NCBI GenBank assembly: GCA_963920665.1
Contig: OY987273.1
Coordinates: 14,510,501-14,574,500, forward strand
DNA length: 64,000 nucleotides
Direction: 5' to 3'
From: Straminergon stramineum
Lineage: Eukaryota > Streptophyta > Bryopsida > Hypnales > Calliergonaceae
Part shown: piece by piece, positions 24,854-35,755 of the stretch
Position numbering within the stretch: the first letter of the stretch is position 1
How the letters are laid out: each line of letters opens with the position of its first letter
The notes under the pieces: generated by a model
What the model saw: only the letters and a program-made list of their open reading frames with translations
Told to the model about the DNA's origin: nothing
Databases searched by the model: none
Made by a program: the position numbers and the translations under genes

Positions 24854-26640
24854 TTGATTGTTAATAGTTACATTTTTCATGTGCAAGAGTTCTATTCGGT
24901 GATGTCTACAATATTCACGGGATTCAAGAACCTTGACCTGGACTTGAGAATTCCTCTTCTCTTCATGGAGAATGATGAAGATGTGCAACAGTGGATCCAA
25001 ATTGATAGGGATTTCCTCATGGGAAAGCTTCCTGATGGGAATGGTCCAAAATTGAAAAGTAGAAGGAAACTGCTCAACTATAGCGACTACAAGCCCTTGT
25101 ATGGACTCCGCAATGAGAACATAAACTATTTGGCGGAGCAGGTTGAGAATGTAATGGTATGTATGAAGAAGACAGTGCTCAATGTGGACGATTTTGGGCA
25201 GCCATTGATGCCTCTCATTGTTGCAACAAATGGAGAGAAGAAGGTTAGGGCCATGAAGAACAAGCTCATATGCCATTATAGGCAGCATCCTCTTCCGAGC
25301 AAGAAGCCGGACTACATTCCATACATTGCCAAAGAATGGGATCAGTTTGCGGCAAAGAAGAAAATAACTCGGGAGTAGGTTGAGTGGTGGGTGGATAAGA
25401 GCATGGCAATGGAACTTGGAAAGGTATGGTTGGAAGAGCGAACCAAGGCATTGAACAAAACATGTGACCTCGATGAGTGCCCAGATTCAGTGAAAAAGAT
25501 GTGGGAGTCCTTCATGAATGACCATGCAGAAGAAACAAATGAGGCTGCTGTGTCTCAGGATTTCACAAATGAGTACCTTTGCAAAGTCATGGATGAGAAG
25601 AACTGGGACATTACAAAGATTCTTATAGACGCCTTCGTGAAAGCATGGCGTGGTGAAGGGAAAACCCACATGTATTTCAGGTTTTTCTTTGAGGTCACAT
25701 TTGCTGGAGTGTGTGCAAAATACCTCAAGCACCACAAGTTGAAGTGCTTGTTTGATGCCCTCGAATACAAGGACGCCAGTCGACAAATTGTGAGAGCACG
25801 ATCGCCAGCGGTTCTTATTACGAATGCCGCTGGATTTCACGACGTCCTTACACATTTAAAGAAGCATCGGGACAAGTGTAAGGCTCGAATCTGGAACTAG
25901 CATGTGATAAATTACATTCCGGATGTGGGGGATGGCTTCCCTCGTCCTATTGTCGGTGCGAATTATAATGTGTTCCTTGTCTTCCTCTTCGCTTACGACC
26001 AAAGCCACGGCTCAACAAGTAGCTTCAACAGCTTCTTCTCAGGCACACAAGAAATTCCAGCCGTGTATTTGTCTTGGGACATGGAAGAAGTCAGTACTTT
26101 GTATAGGCACCCTATTATGCCATGGTTCTCTATCTCTACAGCGCATGAAATTTTTTCTGGCCATATCTCTGAGAATATGGTTATCGTGAATGTGAATGGT
26201 GGTCTAGAGTTCACATTTCTTGGACTGGGAAGTCGTTGTTCGTATTCTTCTTGCGTGATAGAGTATTCTTTAGAGTCTTGGTAGCACACTAACTTGTGCT
26301 TGTTCAAATCTGACAGGCTTTGGCGAATAAGGTACTCGAAGTCGATGATAACTCCGAGACACAGTCGAAAGCACAATTGGTCACAAGGCAAATTTGGGAC
26401 GAGTTGCACATGGAAGGTGATGAGGAAATGGAACAAGATGAAGAGGATCCTGCAGCGGAGCAATCTGTAAGTTATGGAGATGCAACAGATGAAGGTCCTC
26501 AAGAACCTCCACTAGTATAGAAAGACAACGAGGTTGTGGATGTTTCTGATGAAGATGACAAAAGCAACTCTCACAATTTAGAGGAGATAGAGTTTGAATG
26601 CTCACCCTCGACTGCGCCTGTCGTTTGAAAGGTCAATTGC
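24854..26640 (+). pseudogene. Helical and methyltransferase-like module of the element C multi-domain gene
   Basis: A long reading frame (24854-25900) is broken only by TAG at 25376 and 25898 and is rich in charged helices. It corresponds to 47857-46962 of copy B, for example SPAVLITNAAGFHDVLTHL against the B segment HYITSATMNVLLEQ. Downstream, in another frame, 26065-26280 contains ENMVIVNVNGGLEFTFLGLG, which I read as the remains of methyltransferase motif I (FxGG-x-x-FT in copy B). The catalytic motif region upstream of it looks deleted or scrambled. An intron with GTAGCA near 26282 and CTGACAG near 26315 leads to an acidic exon (EEMEQDEEDPAAEQ) that ends in TAG. The methyltransferase call depends largely on the better copy in B. 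Confidence 0.5.
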
Positions 26641-26774
26641 CGAAGGGAACCATCGAGAGATCTCCTAATGCTAGTTCATCTTTTTCCATTTTTGAGCGCC
26701 CTTACTTAAGAAGATCTAATGAATTTTTGTCCTTCCAAGAGAAGTCCGCAAAACCATTGTGACCGAGTTGAGAC

Positions 26775-28150
26775 TTGCAACCGTTGTCTATGCTAAGTGC
26801 CTCACAGAAGAGGTCTGCAAAGCAGGCTGCTGAAGAGAAGTCGGGTACACTGAAGGTGAAAAAGATGTCGGACACCAAACCGCTTGAGAGGAAGTCAAGT
26901 CACCAGGTGGAGTTCAGGACCAAGCGATGGCTGGATATCCAGCTAAGTGATTCTGATTGTGCCGACCGTGTACCCTCTGCTCGAGTGCCGCATTGAAAGA
27001 AGCCCAACCCGGATGTCTCCTCCCCTCCGTTGATTGGGGATAAGGATGCCGTTGCACTGACTCCAGAAACCAACAAAGCAACGGCTATTCTTCTTACTTG
27101 TGTAGGAAAATGTGCTACTGTTGCAATTCCAAAGCCTATGAGTGAGCGAGTGGTGCAGGTGCTTACCACACCAACGAGCACCGACGCGCACTATGGACGT
27201 GATGAACTCTTGCAAGAGGAGACGCGCGACAATGCAATGGGAGATCTCCCGATACATACTGACCAAGACGTTACTTCCGGTCATGAAGAGGCGGAGAAAA
27301 TTCTGATGCGAGGGGATGCATTGGGAGATCTCTTGATGGACCCTCATCGAGAGGTTACTCTTCATCAACAAGAGAGAGAAGAGGAACAGATGGGGGTGGG
27401 AGCATCGGGAGATCTCCGAATGGCTAATGACCTAGACAACATTGGCGGTCTTGAGATGATAGAGAAGGCACAGGCGGTGGGAGTTGGAGCTAGAGATTTC
27501 CCAATGGATTCTATCCAAGATGTTAGTTGTGGTCGAGAAGAAAGGGTGGAGGCGCAGGTGCGGGTTGATGCATCGGGAGATCTCTGGATGGGTAATGACC
27601 CATACAACATTCGCAATCTAGAGGGGACAGAGAAGGCGCAGGCGAGGGGTGTGTATGCAGCAGGAGATCTCCTGATGCGTACAGTTCAAGATTTGAGTCT
27701 TCGTCCCTTAGTGATGTCGACAATTCAGTTGGATGGAGGTGCATCGGGAGATCTCTTGGTGTCTCAAGTTGAAGGTGGAACATATGACGCCAAAATTGCT
27801 ACCAACATTTTGGAGGATACTCTAGTAGACCTGAGGCAAATGAGTCTAGAGGCTGGCACAGTGAAGGTGAATCCATTCATAGCTATTCTGCAGGCTGGAC
27901 CAACTTACGTAGAGAGACTCTCTATAAGGAATACGTTTTAGGATCTTGTTGATTTGCCAAGTCACCATGCACGTGTTATCCACGATTCGACGAGTAAATC
28001 TTCTCGTGACATTTAGGCTGCGTGTGAGGCCACCAGTTTTATGTATCAAAGCATTGTTGATATCGCCTTTGACCGTATACCGCAGGCAGCAGAGGAGGAG
28101 ATCTTTGAATTTGGGGCTACTTCGCCTTCCAAGGTTTATGAAGCAGAAGT
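26775..28150 (+). pseudogene. Disordered linker with in-frame palindrome repeats, element C
   Basis: Open from 27030 to 27938, with TAG codons at 27939, 28015 and 28155; a frame change from the 26775-26996 block is likely. From 27238 to 27760 seven copies of the family-1 palindrome lie in the coding sequence at 81-87 bp spacing, always in one frame. Each gives a short peptide of the form (A/S)-G-D-L-x-M: MGDLPIH, LGDLLMD, SGDLRMA, ARDFPMD, SGDLWMG, AGDLLMR and SGDLLVS. Between them are acidic, Glu/Gln-rich segments. There is no enzymatic motif. It occupies the place of the disordered linker of copy B (45050-46087), which lacks such repeats. Confidence 0.6.
27235..27765 (+). repeat. Coding array of family-1 palindromes
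   Basis: Seven palindrome-derived units with AGATCT-like centres at about 27244, 27325, 27409, 27495, 27579, 27666 and 27749. Spacing stays close to 84 bp and is compatible with one reading frame. The outer bases are degenerate but the GGAGATCTC core is largely kept. Confidence 0.85.
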
Positions 28151-28245
28151 GAATTAGACTGGAGAGGACGACACCAAAGGTGCTTGAGGTGACATCCTGC
28201 ATATCTTCACGAATTTGATTTCAATTGAATACCAATTTCAGTGGA

Positions 28246-29025
28246 CTTATGTCTAACTACGCTATGGTATTCTGTATTGCAAATTGTTGTTGTCTTTTGA
28301 CAACGGTTCTGGGGACATCCCAAAAGGTACCTCACCGAAACTATACAATGATTCTAGGGACACCCACAAAGGTACCTCACCGAAACTATACAATGATTCT
28401 AGGGACACCTACAAAGGTACCTCACCGAAACTATACAATGATTCTGGACTTGAATGGAGTTATCCTTCACAGGTCGTATTTCCATAATAAACTTCATGTT
28501 GAGTGTCGATCGAGTGTCACGACCTTCCTTAATTGGTTGCGTGGAAAAACTCAAGTTGTATTCTAGAGTAGTGTAACTCCATGAAACATTAACGACTTGT
28601 TAGACATTGTCCTTGCAGATGCTTCCTTCGGTCGTGGAGATGTAATTTGTCTAGATCAAGAGGCGTGCACGAAGACCAAGTACAAGGCCCCAACTACATA
28701 GCATAAGCCAATCTTTCTAAAGGATCTTATGATTTTTGGGCGGGCTGCTGGTTTGTTGACACTAGAGAACATTCTGCTAATTGACGACAATCCAATAAAA
28801 AACTTCATGAATGATCTACACAATGCTGTTTTTCCTCAGTCCTTCTGTGGTGATTCCAATGACAACTACCTTCATATGCAGTTGATCCCTTGGCTTCATG
28901 GTCTTTTTAAGTCAAATGAGAAGGTGCTAGTGTATGTGAAGAATAACCCACTTTTTGGCAAACAACAGGGTGTCGACCTGTTATCCAATGAGGGCTTTGC
29001 AATCATTACTGGGATAGTGCGTTGA
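28246..29025 (+). pseudogene. FCP1/NIF-like HAD module of the element C multi-domain gene
   Basis: Carries the HAD motif I variant MILDLNGVIL at about 28440 and the motif III/IV region ENILLIDDNPIKNFMNDLHN near 28765. These are the two hallmarks of FCP1/SCP-type (NLI-interacting factor) phosphatase domains. The second Asp of the usual DxDG is Asn here, as in A and B, which may abolish or alter catalysis. TAG and TGA at 28564-28587 and TAG near 28700 break the frame. Immediately upstream of motif I lies a 45-bp tandem repeat (28315-28450). A family-1 palindrome follows the stop (about 29056). Confidence 0.65.
28315..28450 (+). repeat. 45-bp tandem repeat abutting the DLNG motif
   Basis: Three units of GGTACCTCACCGAAACTATA-type sequence ending in CAATGATTCT, each followed by GGGACAC-type sequence. 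In the phosphatase frame each unit reads like VPHRNYTMIL, and the last unit runs directly into DLNGVIL. The repeat was therefore generated by tandem duplication of the segment just before the catalytic loop. Confidence 0.85.
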
Positions 29026-29765
29026 TCTAAGGCTTTTTCTGAGGCTTCATCAGGAGATCCCCCGTTACTATAAATTTTGATGTAAAACATTGACACTGTA
29101 CATAGGCCTCAATACATATTGATAATGAGATTGTAAATAATTGCACTTTTACTCTGACTGTAACAAAGAGATGACTATTAATGAGATTGTAAATAATTGC
29201 ATTTTCCATCTAGTGTGAATTGCATATTACTTGTTAAGAAATGTAAAGTAATTGCACTTTTATTCTCATTGTGAATTGCATTTGTTTTTTTCTACTCAGT
29301 TTTATGTTTTATTTGTATTCCATCTAGAGATTTTTTCCCATGCACGTCACTCCTTAGCTATTCATCACATTTCTTGTACAAAGATACTTAAATGATGGTT
29401 AGTTTCCAGAATTTACTTGTAATTTGTAGTTTACCTCTACTACATTCCATTTGAGAAATGGTGAGTTTTCCCTATTTTCAGCCAGTATTGGAAATGGTTC
29501 TCTGAAGTTCTGTCTATTCTTACTTAATCGGGAGATCTCCCATTTCTTACAAGGGCTGAAAAATGTGATTGACTGCTCTTACTTCATCCGGAGATCTCCT
29601 GTTGTTAGAAGGTGCTGAGCAATGCAATTGTCCACTGTCATTTCATAGGGAGATCTCCTAGTGCTAACAGGTTCTTTGTGAACTGAGTATCCTCATGAGC
29701 TTCATCGGGAGATCTCCTTTTGTTTGGAGGTTTTCCTTATCTGCTGAGTTTGATTGACGTAGAAG
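29026..29765. other. Non-coding gap of element C with palindromes
   Basis: Likely 3' UTR of the multi-domain gene and 5' region of the next one. Family-1 palindromes lie near 29056, 29528, 29596, 29655 and 29712. A repeated ATGAGATTGTAAATAATTGCA-like segment occurs twice (29122-29145 and 29180-29203). No ORF of note. Confidence 0.5.
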
Positions 29766-30230
29766 ATGGTTCTTGTTGTTCTTATAGGTGCTTTATGCGT
29801 GGAAGGCAGCATCTTGGATCTTCCTCAGAGAATCATCATACCTGTTGGTTTTTGTGGCTTTCTTAAACAGTTGGTTGAAGATACTCACTATAGGTTGTAT
29901 TCCTCCATGAATGTTCTTGCCGTGGCAGCACTTTTGTAGCGTCTTCTCCCATGGAGTACTTTGAAGAGTTTCCTCTATATTGTTGGTGCGGACAACCCTA
30001 AGAAGAATGACCCCTATCCAAATTGTGGTGAATTACTGAAGCTTATCCTAGGTAGCCCTAGAGAGCGTAGCATTCTTAGGAATCAAACTATAGTTCTACT
30101 TGAGTTAGATCCTCTTAAGTGGCCACATGCTCGTGTAGTAGGACCCTCCATACTTGCGAGGGATGATCTTCTTCCTTTGAGATGGGAGCGTCCGTGCTAT
30201 GGAGTACAAGAGCTAATTGCTCAGACTTAA
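29766..30230 (+). pseudogene. Small terminal gene of element C, unknown function
   Basis: One reading frame of about 154 codons with a single TAG at 29937 (probably a former Gln codon). The product would start MVLVVLIGALCVEG and end GVQELIAQT, with a Leu-rich first half and a basic/Pro second half (LLELDPLKWPHARVVG). I do not recognise the family. In position it matches the small gene at the FCP1 end of A (37453-38087) and B (42555-43193), but no sequence similarity is evident. It may instead be a 3' exon of the multi-domain gene. Confidence 0.4.
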
Positions 30231-31021
30231 AACAGAGTACAGGTAGAACGTCCTTTAGACATGGTGATTATGCAGTGAGTGTGGTTTATACATTTAGAGA
30301 AGCCATAGGGCTACTTGTCATTTCATTTTCAATCATGCACCCATTGTCTTTTCATCTTGAATCATGGGCATGGGCCATGGATTGTCTACAAACTCTCTGA
30401 ATGTATATTATGTTCTAAGGGAAGTTGAACTGAGAGAGGTTCTACCTACACTATGGACTAGTTTGGATTCTATAGGTCATGCCTTCAATTCTTTTTAAAG
30501 GCAACTTTTGTTATTTTCTATATCAATATGAATAAATTGTGGTGAATCCAACTTACCTTTCAGTTACTTTCTAGTTTCATTCATCCACACTAGAAGTTTG
30601 TATTTGCATTTGCCTTGTCATTTTCTATGTTCTCTTTTACTGTAAGAGGTTGAGTGCAGGGATCATATCGGGACATTTCTAGTTCCTAATTATGCGTGGA
30701 AATACTAACACGGGAAATGAGACCTAATAGTTCTAGTTGAATAATAACCATTTTTATTGGTTTCATGCCACACTTATAGTCCTTGTATCTTGGATTTGCA
30801 CTACATCAAGAAATCTCTTGATGATTCATCTTAATTACTATGTACAATTCAAAATTCTAGGGTTGAATAATTGAATTGTCCTAGTTATAATGTTTCTTGT
30901 CCCCTTTTTGTGTGTGAACATGGTCTACTTGACTCTTTTCTTCCCCCTTTCATATGCATTGGGGTCTCCTAATCCATAACAACGGGAGGTCTCCCATGAC
31001 ATAGTCCAAAAGTCCTCCTAA
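30231..31021. other. Right subterminal region of element C
   Basis: No gene recognised. Sparse, degenerate family-1 palindromes near 30672 and 30812, and one at 30990 just inside the right terminus. Confidence 0.5.
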
Positions 31022-31048
31022 AGTCCAAAAGTAGTTACATATGGCATA
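31022..31048 (-). repeat. Element C right terminal inverted repeat
   Basis: Reverse-complement partner of 9964-9990, with one mismatch (TAACTA preceded by G rather than T). It lies 30-50 bp outside the last family-1 palindrome (about 30990). Confidence 0.8.
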
Positions 31049-32299
31049 TTTTGTATTGAGTGCAATATTAGAAAGAAGTAAACGACCAATTGAAATACTT
31101 CGAATTTTTTTTGTCTATGGTTTAGATTTTCTTTAGTTTTCCCTTCGAAAATGTGCCACTCTATATCTTTCTTCTTACTTCATTACTATAATATCTACAA
31201 AATTCCTATTTCTAAATTTGTGCTTATTGTAAAAATTTACCTTACATTTATCATTCTAGCGAGAGTGACACTTTGATAGAAAAAGAAGTAATCTCGTAAT
31301 TCCTCTATTCATTTGAATGAAATGAAAATTATTTATTCCAAGGAAGTCATTATGTTGTAACTAGTAAGCTCTCATACTACCTTCAATATGGTCTACAATG
31401 AACTTCGTATACTTTATGGTGGTTTAGGGTAAAGGCTATTGTAAATCTATGTTGATTATCTACTACCATTCCCTACTTTTCCCCTCTATAATTCCATGAT
31501 GAATTCCATTATGAAAGAAAATAACTAGTAACTATGAGATAGTTTGAAAAGTTTTGCACATTGTGTGGAGCAATATGTTCCCCTATTATTTACAACCGCT
31601 CTACATTTATGACTTCATCAATCTCATTATGCAATTTCAATGTGCTCTCATTCATACATACAATAAAGCTATAATTGCAAAGCAATGAAGAGTTCCAATT
31701 ACAAAATTTAGAAAGCAACTTCCTCAAGGGTTAGTACTATCAAAATGAAAGAAAGTGAAATGTACTTATTTTGTAATTCCTATAAAGAACTTACATGCAT
31801 GACTTGAATAGTAACACTACAAATGCCCTACATCAAAGTGCATGCAACCTTCATTGGTAAGCATTTTCCAAGATTATGTAGTATGGTGCAAGTGTGACGT
31901 AAGGGTTTATTTTAGTCACAAAATTGACGTAATTGCCTATTTTTGAAATATATTTCCTATAATTCTTATTTCAATATGTTCCCATGTCTACTGAAAAATA
32001 TCAAGAATTATAATGCATTTGAAGATTGCTTATTATTTAAAGTAAATTTCATATCCACACCCTTTCAATTACACAAACAATATAGAAGATTGAAATTAGG
32101 TGACGTCACCCTCATATCTTACACATTTGAACCATATACAATTTTTTACTATTACCACTGTATAGAATGTTACTAATTTAGTACTTGGTATTGTTGTCAC
32201 TGTCTACTCCTAAAACTTCATGTTTACAAATGCACCAATATGTACATTGGAAGTTCCTCTTCACTTTAGTGCATGTAAAGTAACTTTCTAGGGGACAAT
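31049..32299. other. Gene-free spacer of element A, right part
   Basis: Continuation of the element A spacer beyond nested element C. AT-rich, with no palindromes of either family and no ORF with a recognisable motif (31943-32176 is not claimed). Confidence 0.5.
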
Positions 32300-32329
32300 G
32301 CCCTGTACTTGTATACCCGAAAACGAATT

Positions 32330-32520
32330 TCAATGTGTACTGGTTGCTAAATGACAAAGAATTTGTCTATATAGTACAAAACTACAACTATTCATCCTTG
32401 GAATTTTGTACAGAAAGGAGAGACATTTCAATATGTTTAAACCTCTATATTAAAGCTTTAATTTTTTTGAATGAGATGATGTCACATGGTTCCAAAAAGG
32501 TTGATTTCTATGATCCACAC
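32330..32520 (+). repeat. Dispersed repeat shared with element B
   Basis: About 190 bp similar to 51230-51430, sharing CTATTCATCC, GATGATGTCACATGGTTCC and GGTTGATTTC in the same order and at similar spacing. Both copies are on the plus strand although A and B are inverted relative to each other. The segment has therefore moved or flipped independently. Confidence 0.65.
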
Positions 32521-32569
32521 TTTTTTTTTAAATGTTAAGGCAATCGAATTTTAGTATTGAATGTAGGTA

Positions 32570-32790
32570 TGTCTTATTGAGTCTGGGTGGGTATGTTTGT
32601 GTGGGTATGTTTTAATAGGTACATAAACACGAGTACATTATTTGTGGATAAAGGGGTGGTAGGTATGTGGGCCGGGTATGTGTGGGGCGAATACGCCTGG
32701 GTATTTGGGGGGCAAGTATGTGGGGGGTAGGTAAGTGGGGGGCGGGTATATAGGCGGCGGGTAAGGGGGGGGCAAGTACGAGGAGTATCC
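32570..32790 (+). repeat. G-rich GGGTAT repeat region upstream of the element A ParB-like gene
   Basis: Irregular repeats of GGGTAT, GGCGGGTA and GGGGGGCAAG. Element B has the same kind of repeat (GGCGGGTATC on the minus strand, about 51000-51160) at the same place upstream of its ParB-like gene. A TATATAGG lies inside it near 32744 and could be a TATA box. The minus-strand Pro-rich ORF here is an artefact. Confidence 0.6.
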
Positions 32791-33370
32791 CTCATAGGAT
32801 TCTCGTACTCCACTTAGGTTTTTTTGTTCTTGCTGTTGTCGTTGCTCCGCTCCTCGTCGTGGCGGATTCTATCATTGTTGGGTTTGGGGTTCGCTCCAGT
32901 GCTCTGGTGCTCCTCTCCACTACTTCGGTGCTCCACTACTCCGCTCCGCTCTACTACATTCCAAAGAGTTTGAATCGTGCGGAACTCCTTTGTGCACTAA
33001 CATGTTCACAATGGCTAATGAATCATAGTTTCTTGCATTGTGATTGAGGTGGGCATTCGTTTTTTTTGGATTCTCTTCAAAGTTCCATAATCTTTTGGTG
33101 GTTGAGTGTTGTTTGTATAGGATAAAAAAGCCAGAGCCTAAACACAACCCAGAGCAAGACCCGGAGTCGTTGTTACTAGTGCTCTCCTCGTTCCTGTTGC
33201 TCGTCGTCTTCCACCCTAAACCGTCGATAGGGTTTAGGTGAAGCTCTTACTGTCTCTTTGTTGCCGCTGCTCCTCCTGTCCTCATCGCCGCTGGTGCTCG
33301 TCGTCCTCTTCCTTGCACATAGAGCTGCTAGTGGTTTCCTTCCTTTGCCACAAATTTCACAGGTTTTGTT
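32791..33370 (+). promoter_or_regulatory. 5' leader of the element A ParB-like gene
   Basis: GC- and CT-rich stretch downstream of the GGGTAT region, ending in a possible 5' splice site (TTTCACAG|GTTTTG at about 33362). It corresponds in place to 50523-51000 of B. ORFs within it are short and without motifs. It contains a short TAGGGTTTAGG at 33228-33240, similar to plant telo-box promoter elements. Confidence 0.4.
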
Positions 33371-34564
33371 TTTCACTTCTTTTGCTTTGAATTTCATTGA
33401 AATTTTCAGTGACGCATTGGGTCTCAATGTCTGTGAATGTCTGCTTGAACGCAATAACAAAATGCTTGAATGCAATTACATATGTTGCATACTAGTGCAT
33501 TTGGTGTAGGATTTTGGCAGTTCATTGTATCAGTGTAGATTCAAGAATGCATAGTAGTCCTATAGTATTGCATTGTGCTGTATGCTATTCATTTGACTTC
33601 AGTGTAAAATGAGATTGCAATGCATGAAGTGAGAGAGTGTGTTTTTTAAACATAGCAATCTAATTTCCCCTTCAATTCTCCACAATTTGACATCCACTAT
33701 GAAAAACCTGTAGGACTATTTCGCTTAGAAGCAGATTATTCAACAACAGATTTATTTTCTACAGATTTACTAGCAAATCAATTCAAATTTTGCTTGGACT
33801 GAAGTAGATTCACCTTCACCAACCAAGGTATCCTTCACCGATGTGTTTTAGGTCGATGTCACTTTAGGTCGACTATCATGATAGAGGCTTTGGAAATTCA
33901 TAGTTGTAGAATTTAATCACACAAATGCGAAAATAGAGTGTCATTTTAGGTCAAGTCGACCTAAAATGACACACATCTCCCCAGTCATTGAACATCCACT
34001 ATTCATCCATCATACATACAACAAGACTAAGAACCAGAAAACCTTCATTCATATTGAAAGGGGAACAATTCAGGTTGATCCGACCTAAAATGACACAAAT
34101 GTACTTGCTTGGTAGCGGTACTAATTTAATATATGAAATAGTACCGAAACACCTAAATATCAATTATCCCTAATAAAATATAAACAATTACCAACTCATG
34201 TCGAATCGACCTAAAATGTCCTTAGAAAGCAACTAATAAAGTAAATATAAGTAAGTACCCTCGATGCATATTACCAAGTAGGATGTTCAAATATGTTAAG
34301 ATTTGTAACCTATTTTAAACAGAAAAGTAACTTCTGAGTAGAAGTATAAGATGAAATACAAATTTACAGATATGAAACTAATTAGGTCAAGTCGACCTAA
34401 CTAGTACGAAACAGAAATGCACGGAACTAAAATCCTACAGAGAACTAGAGACAACATCAACACTGTCCACAAATTCTATGATACCCTAACTAAGTCAATG
34501 CTATTTAGGTCGGGTCGATCTAAACTAGCGTAAAGCTAATATGATATTTACCATTGAAAGTAGA
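33371..34564 (+). other. Intron 1 of the element A ParB-like gene, with family-2 palindromes
   Basis: Non-coding. Family-2 palindromes occur near 33850, 33875, 33955, 34075, 34205, 34390 and 34510. The coding exon begins just downstream at 34565. The matching intron of B is 49294-50522. Confidence 0.6.
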
Positions 34565-35755
34565 ATGGAAAAGCAGATTCAAAAGCTTGAAGCCTTCTAC
34601 AAGCGACTTGATATAACACAGGACGAGGAAGATGGAGACGATTTTGGAAACGATGGGGAATATTGGGAATTCCAATGCCCGAAGAAGATGGAGAAATAGA
34701 GCTTCAAGATGATTCCTTTCAAAAATCTCATTTGCTTCTTTGCAAAGTACAAGGATAGTGAACCATATTATCCAATCTTCTATGACAAAAAGATAAAAGA
34801 CATTGCCCAAGACGTCGGATCAATAATCAAGATCCATTGTGTAACTCCACAAATAGGGATAAAAGACAAAGAGTAGTACCACTTCACTATTGTACTTGAC
34901 TCAACGAAGATTGATTTCAATATAACCCCTTTTCCAGAGTCTCTCCAGCCAACAGAGTATACAACCGAAATTCTAGAATTGGAAAGAAAGGTCGATTCAA
35001 ACTTTTTCAAGAATGTTGCTGAGAAGCCGTTCAATGGAAAACAATTGTGCAATTGTTTGCGGACACTTTTCGTCGACTTTGTAGTATTGACACCCAAGCT
35101 TGAACTCAAAAGAAAAGAAATGGTCTCCTACTCAGTATCACACGATGTGCCAAGCCAAGGAGAGGGCCAGGGATCTATGGGAACTCTAGGGATGCAGCAG
35201 AGTCATGGTACACAGAGAAGTAAACAAGCCGCAACCACTCCCATGGGAACAAGGAAAAGCAACCTAGCTTTGTCCTCAAGGAGACGAGGGGGAGAAGGTG
35301 CTCCTTCAATTTTAGTTGCTGGAGAGCAAAGTTTCGCGTCTACTATTACAGATGTGCCAGAGGCACATGACCCAAAGTGTAAACATGACTATAAACAATC
35401 AACAGAGGCCTACAAGAATTATTGGACCTCTTGCACAAACGCTTATATTCTTGAGATAAACGAAAAGAAGTCGATCTCCATAGACCAACTTATTCCCGCA
35501 CCACCAGAAATGAACATCTGTAGTCACGAACCAAGGCTAGCAGTGGATGTGTTGCACTATTTAGTGCACATGCCAAATAAATCGACAAAGCAAACACTAT
35601 GTGTAATGCCCATAGACTAGATTGTGAAGCCCAGACCTACATCCTGGGACACCATCAAGAAGGGAGAGTTTTATCTTATCAATGGTCAACACAGTGCAAC
35701 TGCTAGCAAGATCCATTTTGACACAAGACTTACAGTTGAAAGAATTATGGTCATG
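34565..35755 (+). pseudogene. ParB-like N-terminal module of the element A multi-domain gene
   Basis: Starts at 34565 with MEKQIQKLEAFYKRLD, matching copy B (M-E-E-stop-I-P-R-L-E-A-F-F-K-R). An N-terminal domain of about 190 residues is followed by a Ser/Gln-rich linker and a ParB/sulfiredoxin-like domain with FYLINGQHS. TAG codons occur near 34707, 34874 and 35619. The last reads PID-stop-I where B reads PVDQI, so it was CAG. Similarity to B stops within a few residues of the INGQHS motif, and the helical and methyltransferase-like regions of B (47700-46303) are absent, so this copy has a large internal deletion. Confidence 0.65.

Larger units (their letters stand above)
9964..31048 (-). mobile_element. 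Giant TIR element C (family 1), 21.1 kb, nested in A
   Basis: The ends are 27-bp inverted repeats with one mismatch, beginning TATGCCATAT and ending CTACTTTTGGACT (9964-9990 and 31022-31048). All copies of the CATCGGGAGATCTCCCGATG palindrome in the window fall between these ends. Internal order is transposase-like gene (minus), spacer, then ParB-like/methyltransferase-like/linker/FCP1-like gene and a small terminal gene (plus), the same plan as A and B with diverged sequence. Target-site duplication is unresolved: TA sits at both ends but could be part of the terminus. Strand is that of the transposase-like gene. Confidence 0.8.

Noticed and set aside
32574..32813. Pro/Thr/His-rich protein on the minus strand
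   Set aside because: Low-complexity translation of the G-rich GGGTAT repeats upstream of the ParB-like gene.
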